Notes: a model not told the origin generated them from the letters alone. A stretch of DNA of 64,000 bases from an uncultured Bacteroidales bacterium (GCA_949289565.1 CASEOO010000016.1:186001-250000); one strand, 5' to 3'; shown: positions 43,703 through 53,452, counted from the first letter of the stretch. Program-made: numbers and translations.

Positions 43703-43753
43703 TGCGCCGGATAGCAGTGCAATGAAAAAATCGGCAATTTCCAGACGCAAATC

Positions 43754-43788
43754 AAGGCTAACTCAGTATCATTCACTGAATTAGCCTT
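43754..43788. terminator. Terminator after the fimbrillin gene
   Basis: AAGGCTAA and TCAGT (43754-43767) pair with ACTGA and TTAGCCTT (43775-43788), with one mismatch. T-tracts on either side are short, so strength is uncertain. Confidence 0.6.
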
Positions 43789-44069
43789 TAAAAGATGTGC
43801 TCCCTCAGGTAATAGAACTTATCGGATAAATCATTGATTATCAATATGTATAAAATTTTGACAAACCGATTTACAAACTGTTCCATTTAGGGGCAAAGGT
43901 TCAATCCCATTTAGTTTTCTATAGTATCACTTTAGCATCTGACATTCAACGTCAGTTTACTATAGTTTTACATCCAAAGAACTTTGTACAAAGATGGCAA
44001 GATTATATGAAACTGCAATAGATTAATTAAAATTATTTTATAATTCAATCAATATCACATAATAAGTAG
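43789..44069. other. Gene-free AT-rich stretch at the probable left edge of the mobile element
   Basis: No credible ORF or strong promoter is seen. The base composition changes here from the moderate-GC chromosome to AT-rich sequence, and genes on the right are mobile-element and defence-like. No integrase or clear direct-repeat att site was seen, so the exact junction is unknown. Confidence 0.45.
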
Positions 44070-44708
44070 TTATTCCTCATAATCTGATAAGTATGAACTA
44101 TATATTTTATCGCATTGTCCTATAATTAATATAATCATAATGATGATACCCAAAACGATCACTTGCATAACACATGGGGGTCGAAAGAATAATAAGATTA
44201 TATGAACTACTGCTATCGCACTCCATATAATCAAGCAAACTATTCCTATGATAATGTTAATTCTTGATGGGGAAAAAGCACCACCATTTGTTGACAATAT
44301 ATTTTTATCAGCTTGATACGGTAACATTTTCCCCATAATATATTTGTAAGGTATTCCTAATTCTACAAAGTATTCTTCTTCAAATTCAGCCACTGCTCTT
44401 TCATAGACTTCATACCATGCTTTGGATGCTTTAGCCATACATATCCACAAATACGAAAATATGCAACTTATACTCGCCAATGCAACTGCTGCACAATTGA
44501 GGCACATTATACTGTATTCATGATCTGTTTTATTAAAATCTAAAATTTTCGCTATCAAATACCCATATGCCGTAAAACATAACACCATAAACACAGAAAG
44601 GAATATTGATCGTTGCCATAAATTCGAAATTTCGAGATCTCTACATCTGTATAGTCTTTCATGTACTTTACGCAAATCTTCTTTGGAAGTTTCTTTTATA
44701 TTCTCCAT
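44070..44708 (-). CDS. Multi-pass membrane protein paired with the KAP NTPase
   Basis: A 212-residue protein starts at ATG 44708, ten bases after the NTPase stop; an earlier ATG at 44747 would overlap that gene. It has about four hydrophobic helices in two pairs, with a soluble charged N-terminus and a cytosolic loop between pairs. This resembles small membrane effectors of defence systems such as SLATT proteins, but I do not recognise a named family. Tight spacing implies it works with the NTPase. Confidence 0.55.
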   Translation of the reverse strand: MENIKETSKEDLRKVHERLYRCRDLEISNLWQRSIFLSVFMVLCFTAYGYLIAKILDFNKTDHEYSIMCLNCAAVALASISCIFSYLWICMAKASKAWYEVYERAVAEFEEEYFVELGIPYKYIMGKMLPYQADKNILSTNGGAFSPSRINIIIGIVCLIIWSAIAVVHIILLFFRPPCVMQVIVLGIIIMIILIIGQCDKIYSSYLSDYEE

Positions 44709-44718
44709 TACATAAAAA

Positions 44719-46407
44719 TTAGTAACATACAACCATATCAACAACATCTTGATAAGATGGGGCCAAGTTAAGTTTTGGACATTCTCGTCCTAATGTTTTA
44801 CAATAAATGGCTTTAGCTATTAAATCATGAGGGATCGCATAGCCAGATAATATATTATTCGCTAACCTATACCTATAATATATTATTCTTAATTGTCGCG
44901 GTGTTATATCACTTGCATCAGGATCATTTAAGATTTTACGAAAAACAGCAAGTTCGTCATTTTTTGATATTTTGCCATATAAAGCACTTTTTGATTTGTT
45001 TAGTTCGATATTACTTGTATCTGAAAGATTGTCTCTTTCATTATTTTGTAATTGCGGGTTGTTTGTTAGTTCGAGCTTAATATAATTATCATTTATTAAA
45101 TTAGATATAAAGTCTATTTGCTCATCATAATTGATATTTTTCAGATATATTCCTGAAATAAAAATTTTATCAATGTGTTCTCTAACCTTATTACCGTATT
45201 TGTCATGTAATACTTTTTTTAATCTATCACAATCAATAGAACATACAACAATTAACTTTTGCATTATATCTTCATTCTCAAGAATAACCCGTAAAGAATC
45301 AATCACTTTGAGCATTCTCTTATCTTCACATCTGTCAATGTCATCAATATAAAGAACAACCTTATTGTCCTTCATCTTATCTTTTTTTGTATGATATTTA
45401 AGCAACTTAGCCAAATCCTCCTCTATTTCCACTTGACATCCCATAAAACTATCATAATTTTTTCCTTTTATATCATTTTTAATTATTTGAGTAATTGTTG
45501 ATAAATTGTTTTTAATGATGTCTATGATAAAGATTAAAACGCTTGCAGATATAAGAATTATATTAAACAATGGACTATCAAATTTAATAATTCCTGATAC
45601 TGATAGAATGATAAATATAATTATTAATAATATACAAATGCAAAAGACTAACCTTAAGCAATGTTGTCTGACATTATAAAAAAACTTCTTTATTTGACTC
45701 GTTATTAGACTATCTTGAAATGTTTTGAATAAATATGCCCAGATAGCAGGAGTCTCTTGATATTTCCATGCATTAAATTCCACGAATGAATAATTTCCCA
45801 ATCTTTTTAATTGATTTTTAACTTTTCCCCAAAAATAAGTTTTTCCTCTTCCCCAACGGCCAAAGATACCAATCATCTGGCTGTCTTCAGAGTTTATCTC
45901 ATCAAGATGCTTGGCAAAAATTTCTGATATAAATTCTACATTAAAACACGGAGAGACAGTCTTAGTTCTGATACTAAATGCAGTGTCGTTGGTTTGAGCA
46001 TAATATGATAATTCTCCATTATATTTTGTATCTATTAACGGCTCTTCAACTGTTCCAGTTCCTTCTCTAATATAAGTCAATCCGTCAATATGATATATTT
46101 TCTTCTCATTCCCAATTACTTCAATTACAACAATGCTCTTGTTTTCAACATTATACGAATTAAAATTATATATTGGAGGCGTTGGTTGCATTTTAGATAT
46201 ATGGGATTTCAAAACATTTAGTTGTTCTTTATTATCATAACCTACTATTTCCCCATGGTTCGTAACACCAATAATAATGTAGCCACCTTTACCATTAGCC
46301 ATTGCGCAGATAGTATTGAGAATGTTCAAGTTTACAGCAGATTTAAACTCTACCGTATCAGATTCCCCTGCCTTTATAATTTTCTGTAAATCTTGAAGAC
46401 TAATCAT
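44719..46407 (-). CDS. AlbA_2 domain-KAP P-loop NTPase, membrane-anchored
   Basis: I chose ATG 46407 (562 aa); the upstream alternative is only TTG. Residues about 12-130 form an AlbA_2 (Schlafen-like) module: GESDTVEFKSAV and ANGKGGYIIIGVTNHGE. A KAP NTPase follows with Walker A GRWGRGKT near 183-190, two membrane helices near 252-272 and 281-298, and Walker B VVLYIDDIDRC near 350-360. KAP NTPases with inserted helices occur in anti-phage systems. The AT-rich codon use sets it apart from the chromosome. A defence role is inference. Confidence 0.75.
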   Translation of the reverse strand: MISLQDLQKIIKAGESDTVEFKSAVNLNILNTICAMANGKGGYIIIGVTNHGEIVGYDNKEQLNVLKSHISKMQPTPPIYNFNSYNVENKSIVVIEVIGNEKKIYHIDGLTYIREGTGTVEEPLIDTKYNGELSYYAQTNDTAFSIRTKTVSPCFNVEFISEIFAKHLDEINSEDSQMIGIFGRWGRGKTYFWGKVKNQLKRLGNYSFVEFNAWKYQETPAIWAYLFKTFQDSLITSQIKKFFYNVRQHCLRLVFCICILLIIIFIILSVSGIIKFDSPLFNIILISASVLIFIIDIIKNNLSTITQIIKNDIKGKNYDSFMGCQVEIEEDLAKLLKYHTKKDKMKDNKVVLYIDDIDRCEDKRMLKVIDSLRVILENEDIMQKLIVVCSIDCDRLKKVLHDKYGNKVREHIDKIFISGIYLKNINYDEQIDFISNLINDNYIKLELTNNPQLQNNERDNLSDTSNIELNKSKSALYGKISKNDELAVFRKILNDPDASDITPRQLRIIYYRYRLANNILSGYAIPHDLIAKAIYCKTLGRECPKLNLAPSYQDVVDMVVCY

Positions 46408-46527
46408 AAATTTATCTTTAGCAAACAATAAACAAATTTAGATAAATTTAATTGCATGACTGATAAAATATAGTGATAAATTAATACGCATATGCACTGA
46501 TTCAATTTTCCAGTTTCACATATAAAC

Positions 46528-46556
46528 AAGGCTACCTCAGAGACGGAGGTAGCCTT
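46528..46556 (-). terminator. Hairpin after the ParB-family gene
   Basis: An 11-bp perfect stem, 46528-46538 with 46546-46556, closes a 7-nt loop. It lies 26 bp after the ParB-family stop. The T-tract is weak. Confidence 0.65.
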
Positions 46557-46581
46557 AGAATGTGTGTGTGATTATGAATGG

Positions 46582-48306
46582 TCAGGCAGCGGATTCGTTG
46601 GAATGAGGGTTGACTGCTAAATGGGTATTTGATGTGTCCGAGGCGGACGTCTCTGGATTGTGTGTTTGTTCCGTAATTTCGGCCGGTTTGAGGGCGGCTT
46701 TCCGTTCTTCAATTCGTTTATGCCGTTTTTTATAGACGTCATAATGTGTTTTCTTAATATTTGCAAGTTCCTCCGGCATGTGCTTTTGTGCGAAATCAAG
46801 CAACAGAGATTTTGCTGTCTCACTAATATACCGCTCCTGAAACTTAGATATCAAAAAATCTCTCCTGATAACAGCTTTCGCCTTGGCTGACAGGTTTGAA
46901 ACGACATTCAGCTTTTCCTCATCCGAAATATACGCAGAATGACTCTCATCCAATCCGACCATCTTGAAGTGTTCATGCCTCAGTGATGACATAAGGAAAA
47001 AATACACCATCTTGTCCTCGTCAGCGCCGAACTTGGATTCAGCCATGTCCACATCTCTGATCTGCTTCCTTACATCCTCGATTGTCTTTTCATCGGCAAT
47101 TTCCTTATTACGTCTGTCGCGTTGTTCAAGTTTGGCCAACGGCGTCAACTGCTCCTTGGCTTTTATATCATTTCCACCCGCAATCTCCACATAACATAAA
47201 GAAACATCATACAAACCGATTCTAGCATAACGCATCAATTCGCCGGCAAGAATTCTTCTCTTGATTTCTTCTGTCGTGCGAGAATATTCGGACAATTCCT
47301 GTTCGAATCTTTCATAAGCATTCTCATAATCGGCCTCCATATCAAAATCCGCTTTCTCCGGCATGCCAGGTTTACCAGGAAATGACATAAGGCCATAAGC
47401 GACTGTCTCCAATTCATACCCCATCGACAAAAGACGTTCAACAGCAGCAAGATTGTAGTTATACTCATAATGACATAAAACGACAGCCGGATATTGGTTC
47501 ATAATATCGAGAGCCTTTTCCACGATAAAAGAGACATTCTTTTCTTCAAGACAATCCATGTTGGCGCATTTGCCACAACCTCCATCACAAAACAGTACCA
47601 GATTGTTGGTATTGTCCTGACAAGAAAAACATGCCGACTTATCAAACAGATAATTCTTCAGGTCAGCCGTATAGCTATTCTGAAGGTAAGATCTGATTTC
47701 CTGAGCCTTGACTCCTCTCCAGCTGCAATATCCGCGACTATCCTTCAAATGCTTTTCGTAAACATCCTTTTGGATATCTTCACTATAATGACATATTTCA
47801 TTCGCAAGACTGATGGTAATCTCATCTGCATCCAAAAGTTCTGCAATCTCAGGAATCAACGATGAAAAACTCAGCCGAGCACGGATATAGTTCTCGCTTT
47901 TCCCAAATCGTTCGGACAACGCTTTCACATCGTAACGGCCCGTCTGTATAAGATTCTGATAAGCTGACGCCTCTTCCATCGGTGAGACATCTTTTCTCTG
48001 CAGATTCTCTGTTACCGCCAGTTCTTGCGCGGCTTCATCCGAAACCTGAAGGACAATCGCTGGAATTTCAGTCAGACCTGCTTTCGACGACGCTCTGAAT
48101 CTGCGTTCTCCGTAGATAATTTCATAGATGCCAGACTCATCTGAACTACGGACACCGATTGGCTGTAAAACTCCTTGCCGACATATACTCTCAGCAAGCT
48201 CAGACACTGCTTTCTCGTCAAAATATTTACGAGGGTTGAATTTGCTAGGCTTGAGATTTGCCAATGAAATCATTGTGATTTCTGATGTAGAAACTGCATT
48301 TTCCAT
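46582..48306 (-). CDS. ParB/RepB/Spo0J-family protein
   Basis: This 574-residue protein has a ParB N-domain: LKPSKFNPRKYF, then GVLQPIGVR, YEIIYGERRFRAS and AVTENLQRKDVSPMEEA, with a KorB-like helix-turn-helix after (ALSERFGKSENYI). Such proteins bind centromere sites for plasmid partition; some have CTPase or nuclease activity. A cysteine cluster (CFSCQDNTNN, CDGGCGKC near 225-260) suggests a metal-binding insert. No ParA is seen. ATG at 48306 was preferred to an upstream TTG. Confidence 0.85.
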   Translation of the reverse strand: MENAVSTSEITMISLANLKPSKFNPRKYFDEKAVSELAESICRQGVLQPIGVRSSDESGIYEIIYGERRFRASSKAGLTEIPAIVLQVSDEAAQELAVTENLQRKDVSPMEEASAYQNLIQTGRYDVKALSERFGKSENYIRARLSFSSLIPEIAELLDADEITISLANEICHYSEDIQKDVYEKHLKDSRGYCSWRGVKAQEIRSYLQNSYTADLKNYLFDKSACFSCQDNTNNLVLFCDGGCGKCANMDCLEEKNVSFIVEKALDIMNQYPAVVLCHYEYNYNLAAVERLLSMGYELETVAYGLMSFPGKPGMPEKADFDMEADYENAYERFEQELSEYSRTTEEIKRRILAGELMRYARIGLYDVSLCYVEIAGGNDIKAKEQLTPLAKLEQRDRRNKEIADEKTIEDVRKQIRDVDMAESKFGADEDKMVYFFLMSSLRHEHFKMVGLDESHSAYISDEEKLNVVSNLSAKAKAVIRRDFLISKFQERYISETAKSLLLDFAQKHMPEELANIKKTHYDVYKKRHKRIEERKAALKPAEITEQTHNPETSASDTSNTHLAVNPHSNESAA

Positions 48307-48359
48307 ACTACACAAATTTAGTTAAACGATATTCCACACCTGCCATTTACCATAACTCT

Positions 48360-48538
48360 GATTGGCCAGAAGCAGGTTTTGTGGATGCAGGATTACGCTG
48401 TCAGCAATGCTTTTAAAGGAGGCCTTTCAGTCAAATTACTCTTACGCAGTAAGGAAGAATTTGACTGAAATTCATTTCAGGCCTTCGGTTAAAGCATGGC
48501 AGCGTACCTTTGCATCAATAAAACAAGGCTGGTCAGTC
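48360..48538 (+). ncRNA. Nested 179-bp imperfect palindrome: candidate structured RNA or ssDNA site
   Basis: Paired arms nest regularly: 48360-48369/48529-48538, 48376-48380/48520-48524, 48384-48389/48511-48516, 48394-48400/48500-48506, 48407-48413/48491-48497, 48420-48437/48458-48470 with 48480-48484, and a tip stem 48441-48445/48449-48453. The innermost arm is 13 bp perfect. The outermost arm includes two G:U wobbles that pair only in the + strand. No ORF explains it. It lies between the primase and ParB genes, so it could be a priming or partition site, or a mobile hairpin. Confidence 0.6.
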
Positions 48539-48611
48539 TATAAAAATAAATTTGCGAATATGATATGCCTAAATATTTAAGGTTCAAAAGTTACTACTTC
48601 ATAAAACCCAT

Positions 48612-49502
48612 CTATATTTTTCTGGAAAGGCTTTTATCTAGATCATAACCTCGTGACGACTGGAGCATCTCATTCAAATCCTTATACTTGTCGTAAAGAC
48701 AGGACATGTCTTTGATTCCATTATCCGGGATCATCCATCTGACTGATTCAAGTGCCTTGCGGCCAGCCTGATCATTGTCAAGGAAACACATTGCCTTGGA
48801 ATGAGACTTTATATATGTCTCTGCCTTATTCAGGTTGTTGACGGAGTTCAAAATGATGGTGTCACAACTTGGTACAGTTGTGCTTTGAAGAACGAGCCAT
48901 GACAAGAAGTCAAAGAAGCCTTCGAAAATCGACACATTGTCTGTTGACGGCACAACTGAACGTTTACCGTCAATATTGATTGTCGTTATACCTGCCCTGG
49001 ATGTTGACTTTAATCCGCTCGGTGATTTCAGGGCATATCCTCCGGCATTGTTTTCAAAACCGATCAGCGTAAAGTTCTGCCCTCTCTCATTATTTCTGAC
49101 TATAACCTCTTTGCAGTATAACCTTGCCAACTCGACAGGAATTTTTCTGCTTTCCAGATATCTTATAAGATAATTGCTTCTGATTTCCCTGACAGATATT
49201 ATTTCCGAGCCTTTCTTCTTTTCAGGCATAGGTGTCAGGACCGATAATGTGGGATCGATAGCTGCAATGAAGCTGTACGCTTCTTTCTGGCTGCAATGTC
49301 TGGCAAGCATTATCAACTGGACATTAGTACCACCCAAACCCGATCCGTGGTCATACCAAAGATTCTTTTCTCTGTCAATATGCAGAGATGCGACAGATTC
49401 TTCCCTGAATGGAGAAAAATACATATCCTTGCCTCCTTTTTTACAGCCAAGCTCATCAAGAATCCTGTCAAGCGGAAAGTTATAAAACGGGTTGTCGAAC
49501 AT
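48612..49502 (-). CDS. DnaG-like Toprim primase of a mobile element
   Basis: This 296-residue protein starts with a DnaG N-domain-like segment (YFSPFREESVASLHID, NLWYDHGSGLGG) in which the CHC2-type zinc cysteines are not visible. A Toprim domain follows, with the Glu in IFEGFFDFLS near residue 195 and the acidic pair in FLDNDQAGRKA near 245. Such short primases prime single strands after plasmid or conjugative transfer. It lies upstream of the structured region and ParB-family gene on the same strand. Confidence 0.82.
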   Translation of the reverse strand: MFDNPFYNFPLDRILDELGCKKGGKDMYFSPFREESVASLHIDREKNLWYDHGSGLGGTNVQLIMLARHCSQKEAYSFIAAIDPTLSVLTPMPEKKKGSEIISVREIRSNYLIRYLESRKIPVELARLYCKEVIVRNNERGQNFTLIGFENNAGGYALKSPSGLKSTSRAGITTINIDGKRSVVPSTDNVSIFEGFFDFLSWLVLQSTTVPSCDTIILNSVNNLNKAETYIKSHSKAMCFLDNDQAGRKALESVRWMIPDNGIKDMSCLYDKYKDLNEMLQSSRGYDLDKSLSRKI

Positions 49503-49652
49503 TAGGCAAATTATTTCAAACTATATTATACTTTATCAAACTATTTTACTAATTTTGTATCAAAATCTTTACAGCTAAAGCAATTTAAATTTCAAAGATA
49601 TAATTTTAATTAATACAAGTAAATAGCTGAATAACAAAAGCAAAGATATCGA

Positions 49653-49964
49653 ATGGACAAGATGAAAGATACAGACAATCTCGTTGAAAAGTCAGATAAT
49701 CAGCCTCGCAGGAGAAAACGAGCTTTGACATTCGTCGTCCCCGAAAACGCAGGACCACGAATGTCCCCGATAATTCAAGAGGCAAAGAAACAGAAGGTAA
49801 GTATTCAGGTATTATGCGAACGAAGTAATATACCAAGACCCAGTTTCTATCATAAACTTGCCGTCGATGATTGTAAGTTATCGGATTTTGAACGCCTGGC
49901 AAAAGCACTTGGGTATGAAGTCAGAATAACTATGAAACGTAAATATTCAAAAAGGACCAAGTAG
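49653..49964 (+). CDS. Small helix-turn-helix DNA-binding protein
   Basis: This is a 103-residue basic protein. Residues about 40-90 carry a Cro/C1-like helix-turn-helix: VSIQVLCERSNIPRPSFYHKL, then DFERLAKALGYEVRI. It resembles small regulators on Bacteroidetes mobile elements. It is alone on the + strand between minus-strand primase and mob genes. Confidence 0.7.
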   Translation: MDKMKDTDNLVEKSDNQPRRRKRALTFVVPENAGPRMSPIIQEAKKQKVSIQVLCERSNIPRPSFYHKLAVDDCKLSDFERLAKALGYEVRITMKRKYSKRTK

Positions 49965-49978
49965 TCAGGGCCATAACG

Positions 49979-51883
49979 TTACGGGGCATTAAGCTCTTTC
50001 ATAATAATATCACATATATCCTGATGTATCTTGCGGTAATTCTTGTCAATCTCCGCATTTATTTCATTTCGTGTCATCCGGACTATCTGAGGGATTGTTT
50101 CGTTACTGATCGGCGACTTCCCGGCATCGATTTCTCCACAGAATACTTTCGGGTGGACTTTCTGTCTGAAAGTGTCAGAAACATATCCGCAGAATGTTCC
50201 CTGAGACATGGCTTCTATCTTATCAGGAGGCAGAATATCTCTCATCTGGTATGAGAATGTGGTATGCTCTGAAGAATCGCCCTCCTGAAACGATCGTGTC
50301 TCCCTTTCTATTTTACCGAACACTTTGCTTAGCCCGACTGCCGTTTCTCCTTTCACAGAACCAGAAAATACAGTTCCTACAGTATTCATAATTACATCGG
50401 CTTCCTTTTTGTCATAATCCCGTACCAACTGGGACTTATCCTGAATACCTGCCACTACTGCAACTTTATTGCTCCGGGCCGTATCGATAAGGTTGCCTAA
50501 GTCTTTAAGATATATGGTCGGCAATTCATCTATCAATACTGCCGAATGTCGCTTCCCGGGCACATTTATTACTTTGAACAGTTGCGAGGCCAGTAACGCC
50601 AATGTCGTACCGTACACAGACTGTCTTTTAGGGTTATTGCCGACACATATTATCTCCGGATGTTCTGGATCATTTATTGTCAGCGGAAAGTCATTACCAG
50701 ACAATGTCCAATACAAAGTCTTGGAAGCAAATCTGTTCAACGGCACTCTCGCAGATGCTATCTGTCCCTGCAACTGTTCATATGCCTTGTCTTTAATGGC
50801 ATCTTCAAATGTATTCCTCTTTACTTCCAGTTCATCGTACTTTTTCAGGACATCGAAAACTTCCCTGTAATCCTGTCCCATCAGTTCAATCAGATGAGGG
50901 AATGTACAGTATCTCCCATCTTCATATATCTTCAGAAACCAAATCAGAAGATCGATATAGCATCTGGCCGACAATGAAAAGAAATCATCTTTTTCATGAC
51001 CGGAACCTTTGTTTACATTCCTCATTATTATTTCGGCAATCTCGGTAGCGTCTATAGGATCGGAGAGATAATCAGGGTGCAAAGGATTGAATCTGTGAGA
51101 ATATAAAGGATCATCAAAGTTAACGATATACATCTTCGGTTTTACATCATAGCAGGAATAATTATCCAACAGTTCATTTATGACCCTCAGGGTAAGATCA
51201 GGGTATTTATAATCATAAAGGAACATTGAGTACCCTTTTCTGATCATCTGATGTATGAACGGCCCATATATGGAAAACGATTTCCCGGATCCAGGAGTTC
51301 CCATAACCAGGACACCCCGGAAAGGGGAAACGACATTGATATATCCTTTATGTTTCTTTCCTTCATATTGGTATCGGAATTGAAGATTTATGCTGTACTT
51401 ATTTTCAATCAGCTCTTGACATTGTGGGAAGGTATCCCAATAATCAGGTAGGTTCGGATCGAAACTGCGATATTTCCTGCCCAACAGGACAATTCCGGAG
51501 AAATACAGCAAATACCCCGAAAGAGTGCACATTACCATTACGACTCCATTGAAAGTAATTGCAGTGAAAAACAAGCCCAGCCCAACAAGGAGCGGCAAAA
51601 GAATTTCAATCCATGTGGAATTACGCGGATTTCCGCTTCTAACTATTGCCGACACAGTGCAGAAGAAAAGGCATATTGACCTTACCGCTATCTGAGACTG
51701 CATGACTCCTGAAGCATAGAGTTCATACATCAACGAATCAGACAATCTGCCGCTTAAACCGACATGAATCCAGAACGGATAACCATAGTAATAAATTATA
51801 AGAATCAGGATTGCTCCTGAAACCAATAAGAACATTGAAAACATCGGTTTTGTCCTTGTATCCATCTCTCTCAAATCATTCAC
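49979..51883 (-). CDS. VirD4/TraG-type coupling protein (MobC-like)
   Basis: This 634-residue ATPase has membrane helices at the N-terminus, Walker A MGTPGSGKSFS near residue 195 and Walker B AVLIDELPTIYLK near 450. FLYDYKYPDLTLRV and QSVYGTTLALLASQLF match coupling proteins of Bacteroidetes mobilizable elements. It would bring the relaxase-DNA complex to a conjugative pilus. Its start overlaps the relaxase stop by 4 bp (ATGA), so the two are co-translated. Confidence 0.85.
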   Translation of the reverse strand: MNDLREMDTRTKPMFSMFLLVSGAILILIIYYYGYPFWIHVGLSGRLSDSLMYELYASGVMQSQIAVRSICLFFCTVSAIVRSGNPRNSTWIEILLPLLVGLGLFFTAITFNGVVMVMCTLSGYLLYFSGIVLLGRKYRSFDPNLPDYWDTFPQCQELIENKYSINLQFRYQYEGKKHKGYINVVSPFRGVLVMGTPGSGKSFSIYGPFIHQMIRKGYSMFLYDYKYPDLTLRVINELLDNYSCYDVKPKMYIVNFDDPLYSHRFNPLHPDYLSDPIDATEIAEIIMRNVNKGSGHEKDDFFSLSARCYIDLLIWFLKIYEDGRYCTFPHLIELMGQDYREVFDVLKKYDELEVKRNTFEDAIKDKAYEQLQGQIASARVPLNRFASKTLYWTLSGNDFPLTINDPEHPEIICVGNNPKRQSVYGTTLALLASQLFKVINVPGKRHSAVLIDELPTIYLKDLGNLIDTARSNKVAVVAGIQDKSQLVRDYDKKEADVIMNTVGTVFSGSVKGETAVGLSKVFGKIERETRSFQEGDSSEHTTFSYQMRDILPPDKIEAMSQGTFCGYVSDTFRQKVHPKVFCGEIDAGKSPISNETIPQIVRMTRNEINAEIDKNYRKIHQDICDIIMKELNAP

Positions 51884-53061
51884 CTGGACCTACGCCTGCC
51901 CTTCCTCATAATTTCCTCATCCTCGTTTCTACGGCTATGTTCCGTCTCCAAAGCCATAACCGCCATTTCCGCGTAATTGGTGTAATCCCTATGCCGGTCA
52001 AGAGTATCATTATATTCTGCCGATTCTCCAAACGACCACTGTGTATGGCTCATAGAATCGAACATATCAGCACTCAGCCCCCTTATAGCTCCTGCTTCAA
52101 AACAATATTTTGATGAATGATCCACAAATACCGCATCGGCTATCTTCCCATCATGAGCCTTGACGAACTCCACCGTAATACCTTTATTGGCAAGCATGCG
52201 CTTATAATGAGATTCCGAGACAGATAAAGGCAATAGCGATTTGACTATGCGGACGGTCTGTCTTATCCTCTTGTCATCGGAATATGCGGATGATTCTGCC
52301 GCAACTCTTGTAACCGAACTAACTGATATCTTATGATCTTTTAGATAAACAGGCTTGGACGATTTCATATCGGTTCTTGGGTTTATACCGGAGAGGATCA
52401 AGTAGTCTTTCTTCCCCTTTTGACCGAACCGTACATCCACATTGAATGAACGCATTAGAAACCTGAACTGCCGCTCCGATGCAAAGCGATATTCCATAGC
52501 ATAAGCTGCGATATGTTTCATTTGCACTGCAATATTGCCGATTTTTGGGTCAAACCTCCTGAATACATACTGTCTCTCAGTCATATTCGTAGTCTTACGC
52601 ACTGGTTTATTCCCTTTCCCGACAGTAAAGCCATATTTTCGTGACAATACCGAAAGGATTGCCGAGCAACGTCTGTACTCATAAGAATCATTTATTTTAT
52701 GTCCTTTTTCATCAACTCTGACAGAAACAATGTGATAATGATGCCTTTCGATATCTTCATGCTTATAGACAATATATGGCTGATTGCCATATCCGAGACC
52801 GAACATAAGGTCTTTGATCATAGAGATAACCTCGTTATCAGACATTTTATCATCGGCAGACGGATTGACCGATGCGTGAAAAGACATTTTCTCGCATCGG
52901 AGACTTCCTTTCTCATACCTTTCAAATGTCGTTTCGGGACGATTCAAGTCTTCTATACGCGATGAATATACTACTAAAGCCTTTTCCGCAGCTACCTTCT
53001 TCTCACTATACCTGGAACTTGCCCCACTATGAGCGGAGGATCTGCATATATTCACTACCAT
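51880..53061 (-). CDS. mobB: Relaxase (MobB, HUH nickase)
   Basis: A 393-residue protein with YKHEDIERHHYHIVSVRV near residue 105, the H-x-H metal-binding HUH motif of MOB relaxases. The N-terminus MVVNICRSSAHSG and tyrosines in the first 40 residues fit Bacteroidetes MobB relaxases that nick oriT and lead the strand into the recipient. It precedes the coupling protein and follows ssb and mobA. Confidence 0.85.
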   Translation of the reverse strand: MVVNICRSSAHSGASSRYSEKKVAAEKALVVYSSRIEDLNRPETTFERYEKGSLRCEKMSFHASVNPSADDKMSDNEVISMIKDLMFGLGYGNQPYIVYKHEDIERHHYHIVSVRVDEKGHKINDSYEYRRCSAILSVLSRKYGFTVGKGNKPVRKTTNMTERQYVFRRFDPKIGNIAVQMKHIAAYAMEYRFASERQFRFLMRSFNVDVRFGQKGKKDYLILSGINPRTDMKSSKPVYLKDHKISVSSVTRVAAESSAYSDDKRIRQTVRIVKSLLPLSVSESHYKRMLANKGITVEFVKAHDGKIADAVFVDHSSKYCFEAGAIRGLSADMFDSMSHTQWSFGESAEYNDTLDRHRDYTNYAEMAVMALETEHSRRNEDEEIMRKGRRRSR

Positions 53062-53097
53062 TGGAATAAAGGAAGCGAAGCCGGAGTTATCCGGAAA

Positions 53098-53403
53098 TTA
53101 CATATCATGACGGGTAAAAGGCACATCCAGACTTGCCACCCAGACATCCAGATTCGTATAAGTCTTGCCGTCTTTCTCCTTTTGAGAAACCTTCAAAGAA
53201 CCGGAAACGGCTACGAATTTTCCTTTCTTTAAAAATTCCGATACTCCGCTTTTCCTCATCCTGCAAGAATAATAAGTCGGTCCGCTTTCCTTGTCCTGCA
53301 GATCATTGACAGCAACAGTGAACATTACGAACTCTTTCTCATCCTTTCCCTTGAATGTCTCACAGTCTGATGTGAGATTGCCTGTTAAAAATATTGTCTG
53401 CAT
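53098..53403 (-). CDS. ssb: Single-stranded DNA-binding protein, short (paralogue 1)
   Basis: This 101-residue OB-fold protein begins IFLTGNLTSDCETFKGKDEKEF, followed by SGSLKVSQKEKDGKTYTNLDVWV. The acidic tail that recruits partners in host SSB is missing; the protein ends FTRHDM. It lies between mobA and the relaxase and may coat the transferred strand. A second SSB-like gene is at 58.8-59.1 kb. Confidence 0.72.
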   Translation of the reverse strand: MQTIFLTGNLTSDCETFKGKDEKEFVMFTVAVNDLQDKESGPTYYSCRMRKSGVSEFLKKGKFVAVSGSLKVSQKEKDGKTYTNLDVWVASLDVPFTRHDM

Positions 53404-53452
53404 AATTGAAAATGGGTTATTGAATATTTGTTATATTATCATATAGTTCAGA

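Noticed and set aside
43890..43915. GGTTCAATCCC-like stretch resembling a tRNA T arm, as a possible att remnant
   Set aside because: No acceptor, anticodon or D-arm partner is found near it, and no matching copy appears at another edge. Likely chance.
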